DNA from: Streptomyces sp. NP-1717
GTDB lineage: Bacteria; Actinomycetota; Actinomycetes; Streptomycetales; Streptomycetaceae
Length of the DNA: 35,365 nt
Direction of reading: 5' to 3'
NCBI RefSeq assembly: GCF_022695985.1
Contig: NZ_JAAPBF010000056.1
Location: 1-35,365 of the forward strand
Within the stretch, counting starts at the first letter, position 1. Each line of letters opens with the position of its first letter. Under the pieces are notes generated by a model. The model worked only from the letters and a program-made list of their open reading frames with translations, did no database searches and was not told where the DNA came from. A program made the position numbers and the translations under genes. Below, in pieces: positions 15,753 through 25,600 of this stretch.

Positions 15753-17285
15753 ATGGAGATCAACTGGCTGACGCCGGCCGAACGGCGCGTGTGGCGGGCG
15801 TTCCCGACGGGCGAGGTCGTGGACTTCCGCACCGAAGGCGACCGGGACCCGGCCCTCGGCGCGGGGTGGGGTCCGGAGCGCCGTGTGCGGGCCGAGGTGG
15901 TGCGCGCCGTACTGCTCGACGGGCCGCGCCGGGACGGCGAGATACCCGCGCTGCGGCTGGCGGGGGCCCGGATCACGGGCGAGCTGAACCTGCGCTACGC
16001 GACGGCCGACTGCGCGATCCTGCTCGGCGACTGCTTCTTCGACGAGGTGCCCAATCTGTACGGCACGCAGTTCAGGCAGCTCAATCTCGGTGGTTCCGCG
16101 CTGCCCGGCCTGACCGCGTCGGCGGTGCGGGTCGACGGTGTGCTCAGGCTGACCGGCTGCCGCGTCCGGGGACCCGTCCGGCTCGCGGCGGCACGCGTCT
16201 CCGGGGCCCTGTTCCTCGACGGGGCCGAGATCACCGCTGCCCCGGACCCGGCCCCCGCCGGCGGTCCCGACGATCTCGACGCCCCGGACGGGGCCCCGGA
16301 CGGCGCTGCCGGGCCGGAGGCGCTGCTCCAGCTCAATCACGCCACGGTCGGCGACGATCTCTGGGCGCCGGGCCTGCGGGTGGAGGGGCAGATGCGGCTC
16401 GGCGGCGCCTCGGTCACCGGGCTGGTCGGCCTGGACGACGCCGTCCTGACCGCGCCGGGCCGTACGGCTCTCGACGCACAGACGCTGGCGGTGGGGACGG
16501 ACCTGCGCGCGGCGCGGCTGCGCGTACGGGGGCGGATCGATCTGCGCGGAGCGCGGATACCCGGTCAACTCAACCTCACCGAGGCGCGGTTGTCGCAGCC
16601 GGGCGGAGTGGCGCTGCGAGCGAGCAGCTGCGTCGTCGGCGAACTGTGGCTGCGCGCCGCGGCCCCGGTCGAGGGCTCGGTCAATCTGCGGCGCTCCCAG
16701 CTGGAGTTGCTGCACGTGGCGCCGGAGGTCTGGCCCGAGAGGGTCCATCTCGACGGGCTGACCTATGGGACGCTCGCCCCGCACGAGAGCGCCGAGCGGC
16801 GGCTGGCCGTGCTCGAACGGGACGTCGACGGCTATGTGCCGTACGCCTACGAGCAGTTGACCGCCTCGTACCGCAGGATCGGCGACGACGCGGCGGCCCG
16901 TACCGTACAGCTCGCGAAGCAGCGTCGGCAGCGCCGGGGGCTGGCCTGGTACGCCCGGCTGTGGGGGCATGTCCAGGACCTCACCGTCGGCTACGGTTTC
17001 CGGCCCATGCGCGCCGTGACCTGGATGCTGTCACTGCTGGCGGTGGCCTCGGCCGCGTACGCCGTGCGCCGACCACGCCCGTTGAAGGCCGACGAGTCCC
17101 CCGACTTCAACCCGGTCTTCTACAGCCTCGATCTGCTGCTGCCGATCATCGACTTCGGCCAGGAGCGGGCTTTCACACCCGAGGGCGGCTGGCATCAGGG
17201 GCTGTCGTACGTCCTGATCATCACCGGGTGGATCCTGGCCACGACGGTCATCGCGGGTGTGACACGCGCGGTCAGCCGGCAGTGA
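15753..17285 (+). CDS. Beta-helix-like membrane protein with channel-like C-terminus, function unknown
   Basis: This 510-aa protein has no recognisable catalytic motif. Residues about 60-345 repeat the pattern 'xLxLxGAxIxGxLxL' (for example LRLAGARITGELNL and IDLRGARIPGQLNL), a right-handed beta-helix or pentapeptide-like fold. After a helical linker with basic residues (about 365-415) come TM1 (about 419-440), a short hydrophobic segment YSLDLLLPIIDFGQ that may be re-entrant, and TM2 (about 486-507). TM, pore-loop-like segment, TM is the layout of simple two-TM channels, but no K+ selectivity filter (TVGYG) is present. Relatives in Streptomyces are sometimes named 'membrane-associated oxidoreductase', which nothing here supports. 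The hairpin at 15696 makes it a separate unit from the exporters. ATG 15753 is chosen over TTG 15717, which overlaps the -35 box. Confidence 0.7.
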   Translation: MEINWLTPAERRVWRAFPTGEVVDFRTEGDRDPALGAGWGPERRVRAEVVRAVLLDGPRRDGEIPALRLAGARITGELNLRYATADCAILLGDCFFDEVPNLYGTQFRQLNLGGSALPGLTASAVRVDGVLRLTGCRVRGPVRLAAARVSGALFLDGAEITAAPDPAPAGGPDDLDAPDGAPDGAAGPEALLQLNHATVGDDLWAPGLRVEGQMRLGGASVTGLVGLDDAVLTAPGRTALDAQTLAVGTDLRAARLRVRGRIDLRGARIPGQLNLTEARLSQPGGVALRASSCVVGELWLRAAAPVEGSVNLRRSQLELLHVAPEVWPERVHLDGLTYGTLAPHESAERRLAVLERDVDGYVPYAYEQLTASYRRIGDDAAARTVQLAKQRRQRRGLAWYARLWGHVQDLTVGYGFRPMRAVTWMLSLLAVASAAYAVRRPRPLKADESPDFNPVFYSLDLLLPIIDFGQERAFTPEGGWHQGLSYVLIITGWILATTVIAGVTRAVSRQ

Positions 17286-17319
17286 TCGCCGACGGGTGTG
17301 CTCCGGAGGCCGGGAACTG

Positions 17320-17349
17320 TTGAAGATCATTGCACCATCGGCGCATACT
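17320..17349 (+). promoter_or_regulatory. Probable promoter of the alditol oxidase gene
   Basis: TTGAAG (17320-17325) and CATACT (17344-17349) are separated by 18 bases, a good match to the vegetative Streptomyces promoter. A start of transcription near 17356 fits translation from TTG 17391 and rules out the longer frame from GTG 17298. Confidence 0.5.
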
Positions 17350-17390
17350 CCAAGCTCGGAGCGGGCCGGGACCGGAAGAGGGCGGCGAAG

Positions 17391-18686
17391 TTGACGGAGG
17401 CAGTGGCCGGCGGGGCAGCGGCTGACCGCGCGGGGTCCAACTGGGCCGGGAACATCGTCTTCTCGGCCGACCGGGTGCACCGGCCGGACACGCTCGACGC
17501 GCTGCGCGCGATCGTCTCGGGCAGCCCCCGCGTACGGGCGCTGGGCAGCGGGCACTCGTTCAACCGCATCGCGGACACCGACGGCGCACTGGTCTCGCTC
17601 GCCGGGCTGCCCCGGACGGTCGACATCGACACGGCGGCCGGTACGGTCCGGGTCGGGGGCGGCGTACGGTACGCGGAACTCACCCGGCAGGTGCACGCCC
17701 AGGGTCTCGCCCTGCACAACATGGCGTCCCTGCCGCACATCTCGGTGGCCGGGTCGGTCGCCACCGGTACGCACGGATCCGGTGACACGGCCGGATCGCT
17801 CGCCACGGCCGTACGCGCCGTGGAAATGATCACCGCGGACGGTGACTCGCTGACGCTGGACCGCGAGAAGGACGGCGGGCGCTTCGCCGGTTGTGTGGTC
17901 GCGCTCGGCGCTCTCGGCGTGGTCACGTCGCTCACCCTGGACCTGGTACCGGCCTTCGGGATGCGGCAGTTCGTCCGTACCGGGCTGCCGCTCGCCGTGC
18001 TGGAGGAGCACTTCGACGCGATCACGTCGGCGGCGTACAGCGTCAGTCTGTTCACCGACTGGCGGGCCCCGTGCTTCGGCCAGGTGTGGCTCAAGCGGCT
18101 CGCCGACCCGGCCGCGGACTCCCCGGAGCCGGACTTCCCGTGGGCGGCCCGGGCGACCGAGGCCATGCACCCGGTGCCCGGCATGCCCGCGACGCACTGC
18201 ACCGAGCAGCACGGGGTGCCGGGACCGTGGCACGCCCGGCTGCCGCATTTCCGCGCCGAGTTCACCCCCAGCAACGGCTCCGAGCTCCAGTCGGAGTATC
18301 TGGTGCCGCGCCGTCACGCCGTCGCGGCGCTGCGGGCGGTGGCCGCGCTGGGGACGGTGATGGCGCCGGTGCTCCAGGTCTGTGAGGTCCGTACGGTGGC
18401 GGCCGACGGACTGTGGCTGAGCCCGGCCGAGGGGCGGGAGACGGTCGCGCTGCACTTCACCTGGATCAAGGACACCGCCTCCGTGGTGCCGGTGATCAGG
18501 CGGCTGGAGGCGGCGCTGGAGGGGCTCGACGCACGGCCGCACTGGGGCAAGGTGTTCACGACGGCGCCCGCGGAACTGCGGGGCCGTTACGCGCACATGG
18601 CGGACTTCCTGGCGCTGCGCGGCTCCCTGGATCCGGCGGGCAAGTTCATGAACAACTTTCTGCGCCGGCTGCTGTCCGAGGACTGA
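17391..18686 (+). CDS. aldO: Alditol oxidase (FAD-dependent, xylitol/sorbitol oxidase)
   Basis: This 431-aa cytoplasmic enzyme should oxidise the terminal carbon of alditols such as xylitol and sorbitol to the aldose, passing electrons to O2 to give H2O2. It closely resembles S. coelicolor AldO along its whole length: SNWAGNI near the start, LGSGHSFN with His55 for covalent attachment of FAD, ASLPHISVAGSVATGTHGSG in the FAD-binding domain, AAYSVSLFTDWRAP in the substrate domain, and HWGKVF plus a LDPAGKF motif at the C-terminus. This is the VAO-type FAD-binding fold. TTG 17391 is chosen because GAGGG lies eight bases upstream and a promoter at 17320-17349 overlaps the longer frame. GTG 17403 is less likely because its GGAGG is too close. 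It appears to be a single-gene unit. Confidence 0.93.
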   Translation: MTEAVAGGAAADRAGSNWAGNIVFSADRVHRPDTLDALRAIVSGSPRVRALGSGHSFNRIADTDGALVSLAGLPRTVDIDTAAGTVRVGGGVRYAELTRQVHAQGLALHNMASLPHISVAGSVATGTHGSGDTAGSLATAVRAVEMITADGDSLTLDREKDGGRFAGCVVALGALGVVTSLTLDLVPAFGMRQFVRTGLPLAVLEEHFDAITSAAYSVSLFTDWRAPCFGQVWLKRLADPAADSPEPDFPWAARATEAMHPVPGMPATHCTEQHGVPGPWHARLPHFRAEFTPSNGSELQSEYLVPRRHAVAALRAVAALGTVMAPVLQVCEVRTVAADGLWLSPAEGRETVALHFTWIKDTASVVPVIRRLEAALEGLDARPHWGKVFTTAPAELRGRYAHMADFLALRGSLDPAGKFMNNFLRRLLSED

Positions 18687-18728
18687 TCACGGCCTGCCGC
18701 CGCCTGGCCCTTTACGTTCGTTCCTGGC

Positions 18729-18767
18729 CGTTCCTGGCCGGAAGGTCATCGGCAGACGGCCGGAACG
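18729..18767 (+). terminator. Possible hairpin after alditol oxidase
   Basis: Arms 18729-18740 and 18757-18767 pair over 11 bases with one bulged T; the loop is 16 bases. It lies about 45 bases after the aldO stop. The left arm is part of a ten-base direct repeat (TTCCTGGCCG at 18721 and 18731). No T-tract follows. Confidence 0.35.
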
Positions 18768-18936
18768 ACGCCAATTTGCCAACACCGTTGCGCAATCCCT
18801 CGCCGAAGGCATCGACCGGTGGTATCTACAACATGGCCGCCACTCACCCCCCGCACCTCCCTCCACGCGCGGACGCACCACCGGACGCACCACGCGCACC
18901 CCCCATTCCCCGGCGGCCCAAAGGGAAGGCCCCGCC

Positions 18937-20085
18937 TTGCGAAGAAACGCCTCACGCCGTGCGCAAGCTCTCCTCAGTCTCCTGGTGTTCGCCATGACGG
19001 CGGCCCTGATGACGCTCACCCAGAGCGCCGCGACCGCCGCTCCGGCCACGCCCAGGGCTCCTGCCGCCCCCGCCGAGTCCAACGGCGGAGTCCGGATCAT
19101 GCCCCTCGGCGACTCGATCACCCACGGTTTCAACGTCCCCGGCGGCTACCGCATCAACCTCTGGCAGCACCTCGCCGGCGGCGGTTACACGGTCGACTTC
19201 GTCGGCTCGCAGTTCAACGGCCCGCCGGAGCTGGGCGACCACGACCACCAGGGCCACTCGGGCTGGCGCATCGACCAGCTCCGTTCGAACATCGACGGCT
19301 GGCTCGCCGCCAGTGACCCCCGCACGATCATGCTCCAGATCGGCACGAACGACGTGAACCAGAACTACGACCTGGCGAACGCCCCGGCCCGGCTCTCCGA
19401 CCTCATCGACCGCATCCTCCAACAGAAGCCGCGCATCGAGCTGTTCGTGGCGACGATCACCCCGGAGTCGAGCCCCGATCTGGAGGCCCGGGTCAAGACG
19501 TTCAACGCGGCGCTGCCCGGCATCGTCGACAGCAAGGGCCCACGCGTCCATCTGGTTGACATGTACAAGGCATTGACGGTCGCCGACCTCGCCGACGGCG
19601 TCCACCCCAACGCCGCGGGCTACGCCAAGATGGCGACCGTCTGGTACAACGCACTGCGCTCGGTGCCCGCCTCTCTCGTACCGCTCGACGCGTCCGGCCG
19701 GGGCGCGCTCGTCAACGCGGGATCCGGCCGCTGCCTCGACGTCGAGGGCGCCGTGACGACCGCGGGCGCGCGGACGATCGTCCACGACTGCCACCGCGGG
19801 ACCAACCAGCAGTGGGCCCGTACGGCCTCCGGCGAACTGCGCGTGTACGGGGACCGCTGCCTGGACGCGCGCGGCGCCGCCACGGCCGACGGCACGCCCG
19901 TCATCATCTGGGACTGCCGCGGCACGGCCAACCAGCAGTGGCGCGTCAACCCCGACGGCTCCGTCGTCGGCGTCGCCTCCGGCAAGTGCCTGACACCGGC
20001 GGCGGGCGGTACGGCGAACGGTACGAGGCTGGAGCTGCGCACCTGCACGGGTGACGCCGGCCAGCGCTGGACCATGACCGCGTAA
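18937..20085 (+). CDS. Secreted SGNH/GDSL esterase with ricin-type lectin domain
   Basis: This 382-aa protein starts at TTG 18937, preceded by AAGGGAAGG. A signal peptide with basic start and hydrophobic core (about 11-33, cleaved near ATAA) directs export. The SGNH hydrolase domain (about 50-235) carries block I MPLGDSITHG with nucleophile Ser60, block III IGTND (135-139) with Asn138, and block V DGVHPNAAG with Asp220 and His223, so the active site is complete. A C-terminal ricin-B-type beta-trefoil (about 244-382) has three QxW-like repeats (NQQWART, NQQWRVN, GQRWTMT) and paired Cys, as in carbohydrate-binding family 13. It probably deacetylates or de-esterifies a polysaccharide outside the cell, the lectin holding it on substrate. 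The exact ester is not readable. Confidence 0.9.
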   Translation: MRRNASRRAQALLSLLVFAMTAALMTLTQSAATAAPATPRAPAAPAESNGGVRIMPLGDSITHGFNVPGGYRINLWQHLAGGGYTVDFVGSQFNGPPELGDHDHQGHSGWRIDQLRSNIDGWLAASDPRTIMLQIGTNDVNQNYDLANAPARLSDLIDRILQQKPRIELFVATITPESSPDLEARVKTFNAALPGIVDSKGPRVHLVDMYKALTVADLADGVHPNAAGYAKMATVWYNALRSVPASLVPLDASGRGALVNAGSGRCLDVEGAVTTAGARTIVHDCHRGTNQQWARTASGELRVYGDRCLDARGAATADGTPVIIWDCRGTANQQWRVNPDGSVVGVASGKCLTPAAGGTANGTRLELRTCTGDAGQRWTMTA

Positions 20086-20097
20086 TCGGCGGCGGCA

Positions 20098-20128
20098 CGC
20101 CGGGCGCGCCGGATCCGGCCGCCCGGCG
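20098..20128 (+). terminator. Terminator hairpin after the esterase gene
   Basis: An exact 9-bp stem (20098-20106 with 20120-20128) encloses a self-complementary GCCGGATCCGGC (20108-20119), so two alternative strong stems can form. It starts 12 bases after the stop codon. Confidence 0.6.
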
Positions 20129-20188
20129 ATGTCGTACCCGCGTGGAATCATGTCGCTCGACCGGATGTGGTGGACCACGAGAGGCGTC

Positions 20189-22468
20189 ATGGACGACGGG
20201 GCAGGGGCCGGGCGCACGCCCGTACAGGTGCCGGTTCCGGTGCCGTTGGGCGGCGGCGCCCGTGCCGTACTCGACCGCGCCGACCGCCTCCTCGCCGCCG
20301 CGCGCCGGGTCGCCGGCGACCACGCGGACGTGACGAACGGCGTCCTGAAGGCCATCACCCCGCTGCGCGACGCGCTGGTCCGCCGGGAGTTGGAGGGCGT
20401 CCCCCTCTCGCGGCTCGCGGATGTGACCGAGGGCCGGCTCCGGCTCGGAGCGCTCGAACAGGCCGGGTACACGAACGTACGGAAGGTGCTCGACTCGTCG
20501 GTGTACGAGCTCTGCCACGTCCCTGGCATCGGCACGCGGAGCGCCGGACAGGCGATCGCCGCCGCGCGGGGGCTCGCGGACGCGATGGCGGAACACGTCG
20601 TCGTCCGCCTGGACGCGGACGACGCCGACGACGCCGACCCCCATTCGACGGCGCTGGTCGTCGCGTTGAACCGGATGGTGAACGCCGGTCCCGACATCCC
20701 CCGTGCGGTCGCCGCAGCGGAACGGATCGACGCCGAACTCACCCCGCTGCTGCCACCGGCCCGCCCGGCCGGCGACCGGCTGCGCATGCTGCTCACCGGC
20801 AAGCGCCGCAGACACCAGGCCCAGCGGGCCGTCCAGTCGGTCGACACGTTCCTCTCCGACGCCGCAGCCGACGAGGTCCCGCTCCTCCTCGCACAGGCGG
20901 CCACGGATCTGCTGCGGCCCGTCGCCGAGGCGGACGAGGCGTGGCTGGACTTCCAGGTACGTCCCGCGGACTATCTGGTCCTGCTCGCCGAACTCTCGGA
21001 GCCGTCCCCGCACCTGGACGCGGCCGAGGGCTTCCTGCCCGGCGACATCTCCGAACGCGTCCGCGCGCAGCGGCTGGACGACACCCACCGGCGGGTGTCG
21101 CTGCGCGGTTATCAGGCGTTCGGAGCCCGGTTCGCGCTGGCCCAGCGCCGGGTGCTCCTGGGCGACGAGATGGGGCTGGGCAAGACCATCCAGGCCATCG
21201 CCGCCCTCGCGCACCTCAAGGCGGAGGGGCGGACGCACTTCCTGGTGGTGTGCCCGGCCAGCGTGGTCATCAACTGGATCCGGGAGATCGAGTCCCGCAG
21301 CACCCTGCGCGCGTACCGGGTGCACGGCCAGGACCGCGGCGTGGCCCTGGCGCAGTGGACACGGCACGGGGACGTCGCGGTCACCACGTACGACGTGCTC
21401 GGCTCCCTCGCCGTCGACGACGGTACGGCGCTCGGCATGCTCGTCGTGGACGAGGCGCACTACGTCAAGAATCCCGAGACCCGCCGCTCGCGGACCGTCA
21501 AGAGCTGGGCGGCGCGCACGGATCACGTCCTGTTCATGACCGGGACCCCCATGGAGAACAGGGTCGGCGAGTTCCGCAGCCTGGTGGGCCATCTCCAGCC
21601 GGCGCTCGTCCCCGGCATCGGGTACCACGACGCGACCATCGGCTCCGAGAGCTTCCGCAAGGCCGTCGCGCCCGCGTATCTGCGCCGTAACCAGCAGGAC
21701 GTGCTCACCGAGCTGCCCGAGCTGCAACAGGTGGACGAGTGGGAGGAGTTCAGCCCGGCCGCGCGCGCCGCCTACCGGCAGGCCGTGGAGGCGGGGAACT
21801 TCATGGCGATGCGCCGTGCCGCGTACGCCGACCCCGCCACGTCGGCCAAGCTGCGGCGGCTGCGTGAACTGGTCGCCGAAGCGGCGTCGAACGGTCTGAA
21901 GGTCGTCGTCTTCTCCTTCTTCCGCGATGTGCTGGCGGCGGCGGAGGAGGCACTCGGCACGAGGCCCGGCTCCGGGCCCGTGACCGGCCCGGGACCCGCC
22001 CCCGGCTCCCCCGCCGTCTTCGGCCCGCTCACCGGCCGGCTGCCGGCGGCCCGGCGGCAGGAGCTGGTGGACGGCTTCGCCGGCGCGTCCGGGCACGCGG
22101 TCCTGCTCAGCCAGATCCAGTCGGGCGGCACCGGTCTCAACCTGCAGGCCGCGTCCGTGGTCATCCTGTGCGAGCCGCAGGTCAAGCCCACGCTGGAGAC
22201 CCAGGCCGTCGCGCGTGCCCACCGCATGGGGCAGCTCCGCCATGTGCGGGTCCACCGGCTGCTGACGGCGGACAGTGTCGACCAGCGCATGCTCCAGCTG
22301 CTCGGTACGAAGAAGCGTCTGTTCGACGCGTACGCGCGCCACAGCGAGGTCGCCGAGTCCATGCCCGAGGCGGTCGACCTCTCGGAGCAGTCGCTGGCGC
22401 GGCTGATCGTCGCGGAGGAGCAGGAGCGCATGGCGCTCGTCCCGCGCCCCGCTTCGCCCGCGGTCTGA
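20189..22468 (+). CDS. SNF2-family DNA-dependent ATPase/helicase with helix-hairpin-helix
   Basis: This 759-aa protein from ATG 20189 (AGAGG just upstream) is a superfamily 2 DNA translocase. Residues about 60-130 contain a helix-hairpin-helix DNA-binding motif (ELCHVPGIGTRSAGQAI). The ATPase core follows: motif I GDEMGLGKT at 325-333, motif II DEAH at 421-424, motif III MTGTPMENR, then the C-terminal lobe with motif V SGGTGLNLQAA and motif VI QAVARAHRMGQ. These are the diagnostic SNF2/RapA motifs, all intact. A Pro/Gly-rich loop (about 590-610) interrupts the C-terminal lobe. Such proteins remodel protein-DNA complexes; the specific target is unknown. No nuclease or methylase partner adjoins it, so a defence-system role is not supported. 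In-frame ATGs at 20129 and 20150 are upstream alternatives. Confidence 0.87.
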   Translation: MDDGAGAGRTPVQVPVPVPLGGGARAVLDRADRLLAAARRVAGDHADVTNGVLKAITPLRDALVRRELEGVPLSRLADVTEGRLRLGALEQAGYTNVRKVLDSSVYELCHVPGIGTRSAGQAIAAARGLADAMAEHVVVRLDADDADDADPHSTALVVALNRMVNAGPDIPRAVAAAERIDAELTPLLPPARPAGDRLRMLLTGKRRRHQAQRAVQSVDTFLSDAAADEVPLLLAQAATDLLRPVAEADEAWLDFQVRPADYLVLLAELSEPSPHLDAAEGFLPGDISERVRAQRLDDTHRRVSLRGYQAFGARFALAQRRVLLGDEMGLGKTIQAIAALAHLKAEGRTHFLVVCPASVVINWIREIESRSTLRAYRVHGQDRGVALAQWTRHGDVAVTTYDVLGSLAVDDGTALGMLVVDEAHYVKNPETRRSRTVKSWAARTDHVLFMTGTPMENRVGEFRSLVGHLQPALVPGIGYHDATIGSESFRKAVAPAYLRRNQQDVLTELPELQQVDEWEEFSPAARAAYRQAVEAGNFMAMRRAAYADPATSAKLRRLRELVAEAASNGLKVVVFSFFRDVLAAAEEALGTRPGSGPVTGPGPAPGSPAVFGPLTGRLPAARRQELVDGFAGASGHAVLLSQIQSGGTGLNLQAASVVILCEPQVKPTLETQAVARAHRMGQLRHVRVHRLLTADSVDQRMLQLLGTKKRLFDAYARHSEVAESMPEAVDLSEQSLARLIVAEEQERMALVPRPASPAV

Positions 22469-22520
22469 CGGACCGTCGTCCGGCCGGGGCACGCGCGTAC
22501 TTGTTACCTGTGCGAAAACC

Positions 22521-22529
22521 GTTGACAAC
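22521..22529 (+). promoter_or_regulatory. Possible -35 / small palindrome upstream of the glucanase gene
   Basis: GTTGACAAC is a 9-base palindrome containing a perfect TTGACA. No convincing -10 follows at 16-18 bases. The leader from about 22555 to 22610 is markedly AT-rich for this genome, as often seen at regulated promoters of secreted hydrolases. Confidence 0.25.
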
Positions 22530-22655
22530 CTCCGGGCACGATTGCACCCTGTGAATCGCAAAAAAGTAAGCAAGTGACTCAAATTTTTAAGCTTCATCTC
22601 GCAACTTCATCGCACCGCCTCCCCCGCACCTCGTTCCCACCGGACAGAGGACTAT

Positions 22656-25600
22656 ATGAGACGGAAGCAGCTCCGCCCCACTCAGCCGTCGCGGCCCAGA
22701 CCCACGCGGCTCGGCCGACGACTGATCACCGGCATCGTGATGGCCGGTCTGATCGTCGTCGGACTCACCCCCCTCTCGGCGACCGCGGCCGAGCGCCCCA
22801 ACCAGTCGATCGGCAAGAGCGTGTCGGCGAGCGGGTCCGAGGGGAACCACCCGGCCTCCAACGTCACCGACGGCAACCAGGCCTCGTACTGGGAGGGACC
22901 GAACAACGCGTTCCCGCAGACGCTGAGGATCGACCTCGGCGAGAGCGTCTCCGTCGACCAGGTGGTGCTCAAGCTCCCCACCACCTGGGAGGCCCGTACC
23001 CAGGCCCTCAGCGTCCAGGGCAGCACGGACGGGAACAGCTACAACACCCTCTCCGCCGCGCAGGGACGGCTGTTCACCCCGTCCTCGGCGAACACCGTCA
23101 CCATCGACTTCCCCTCCACCACCGTCCGTTACGTACGGCTGAACATCACCGGCAACACGGGGTGGCCGGCGGCGCAGATCTCCGAGTTCGGGATCTACGG
23201 TCCGGCGGCCGGCGATCCGGGCGACCCCGACCCCGGTGACGACGGCACCGATCTGGCGCGCGGCAAACCGATCGAGGCATCGTCCACGATCCACACGTTC
23301 GTCGCGGCCAACGCCAACGACGACAAGCTCAACACGTACTGGGAGTCCACCGGGCACCCGTCGAACCTGACGGTCAAGCTCGGGGCCGAGGCCGACATCA
23401 CCTCCGTCGTGGTCAAGCTCAACCCCGACTCCGCGTGGGGCCCCCGGACGCAGAGCATCCAGGTGCTCGGCCGCGCCCAGGGCGCGACCGCCTTCACCTC
23501 ACTGAAGGCCCGCGCGGAGTACGCCTTCAGCCCGTCGGGCAACCAGAACTCGGTACGGATCCCGGTCACCGGCCGGGTCGCCGACCTGCGGCTCCAGATC
23601 TTCTCCAACACCGGTGCGCAGGGCGGCCAGGTCGCCGAGCTCCAGGTCATCGGGCGGCCCGCGCCCAACCCGGACCTCACCGTCACCGCGCTCTCCTGGT
23701 CCCCCACCTCCCCGGTGGAGACCGACGCGACCACCGTGAGCGCGACGGTGCGCAACGTCGGCACGGCCGCCTCCGGCCCGACGACCGTCAACGTCAGCAT
23801 CGGCGGAACGGTCGCGGGCAGCGCCTCGGTCGGCGCCCTCAACGCGGGCGCCTCGCAGATCGTCCAGGTCGCCGCCGGCAAGCGAGCCGAGGGCAGTTAC
23901 AAGGTGACGGCGGTGGTGGACCCGACCGACACCGTCGTCGAGCAGGACAACGACAACAACAGCTTCACCGCGGCCGGATCGCTGGTCGTGGGGCAGGCCC
24001 CCGGCCCCGACCTCCAGGTGCTGAGCATCGGCTCCACACCGCAGAACCCCGCCGTCGGGGCGCAGGTCCAGTTCACCGTGGCGGTGCAGAACCGCGGCAC
24101 CACCGCGACCGGCGCCACCACGGTCACCCGGGTGACCGTGGGCGGCACGACGCTCAACACGAACACCCCGTCGATCGCGGCCGGCGCGACGACGAACGTG
24201 AGCGTCAACGGCAGTTGGACCGCCACGAGCGGCGGCGCCAACATCGTGGCCACCGCCGACGCGACGAACACCGTGACGGAGACCAACGAGACCAACAACT
24301 CGTTCTCCCGCTCGATCGTGGTCGGGCGCGGGGCGGCGGTCCCGTACGTCGAGTACGAGGCGGAGGCCGGCCGGTACCAGGGCACCCTGGTGGAGGCCGA
24401 CGCGGTGCGCACCTTCGGGCACACCAACTTCGGCTCCGAGTCCTCGGGCCGCAAGTCGGTACGGCTGACCAGCACGGGCCAGTTCGTGGAGTTCACCTCC
24501 ACCAATCCCGCGAACTCGATCGTGGTGCGCAACTCGATCCCGGACGCCCCGAACGGCGGCGGCACCGAGGCCACGATCAGCCTGTACGCCAACGACACCT
24601 TCCTGAAGAAGCTGACCCTCTCCTCGAAGCACAGCTGGCTGTACGGGAACACGGACGGACCCGAGGCCCTGACGAACACGCCCCAGGCCGACGCCCGGCG
24701 GCTCTTCGACGAGGCCAACTCGCTGCTGTCCACGACCTATCCGGCGGGCACCAAGTTCAAGCTCCAGCGTGACGCCGGTGACAACGCGTCCTTCTACTAC
24801 ATCGACCTGATCGATCTGGAGCAGGTCGCGCCCCCGGCGAGCAAGCCGGCCGAGTGCACCTCGATCACGGACTACGGCGCGGTGCCGGGCGACGGGATCG
24901 ACGACACGGCCGCCATCCAGGCGGCGGTCACGGCCGACCAGAACGGCACCATCGCGTGTGTCTGGATCCCGGCGGGCCAGTGGCGCCAGGAGAAGAAGAT
25001 CCTGACCGACGACCCCCTGAACCAGGGGCAGTTCAACCAGATCGGAATCAAGGACGTCACCATCCGCGGCGCGGGCATGTGGCATTCACAGCTCTACACC
25101 CTGACCGAGCCGCAGAACGCGGGCGGCATCAACCATCCGCACGAGGGCAACTTCGGCTTCGACATCGACGACAACACCAAGATCTCGGACATCGCCATCT
25201 TCGGCTCCGGCCGGATCCGCGGCGGTGACGGCAACGCCGAGGGCGGAGTCGGCCTCAACGGCCGGTTCGGCAAGAACACCAAGATCTCCAACGTCTGGAT
25301 CGAGCACGCCAACGTGGGGGCCTGGGTCGGCCGCGACTACGACAACATCCCGTCGCTCTGGGGCCCCGCCGACGGCCTCGAATTCACCGGCATGCGGATC
25401 CGCAACACCTACGCCGACGGCATCAACTTCACCAACGGCACGCGGAACTCCAAGGTGTTCAACTCCTCGTTCCGCACCACCGGCGACGACTCCCTGGCGG
25501 TCTGGGCCAACCGGTACGTCAAGGACACGTCGGTCGACGTCGCGCACGACAACTCCTTCACCAACAACACCATCCAGCTGCCCTGGCGCGCGACCGGCAT

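Noticed and set aside
17298..17390. Longer alditol oxidase from GTG 17298
   Set aside because: A good promoter (17320-17349) lies inside it, and AldO similarity begins only after residue 40 of that frame.
20189..22468. SNF2 helicase as part of a phage-defence island
   Set aside because: Neighbours are an esterase and a glucanase; no nuclease, methylase or other defence gene is present.
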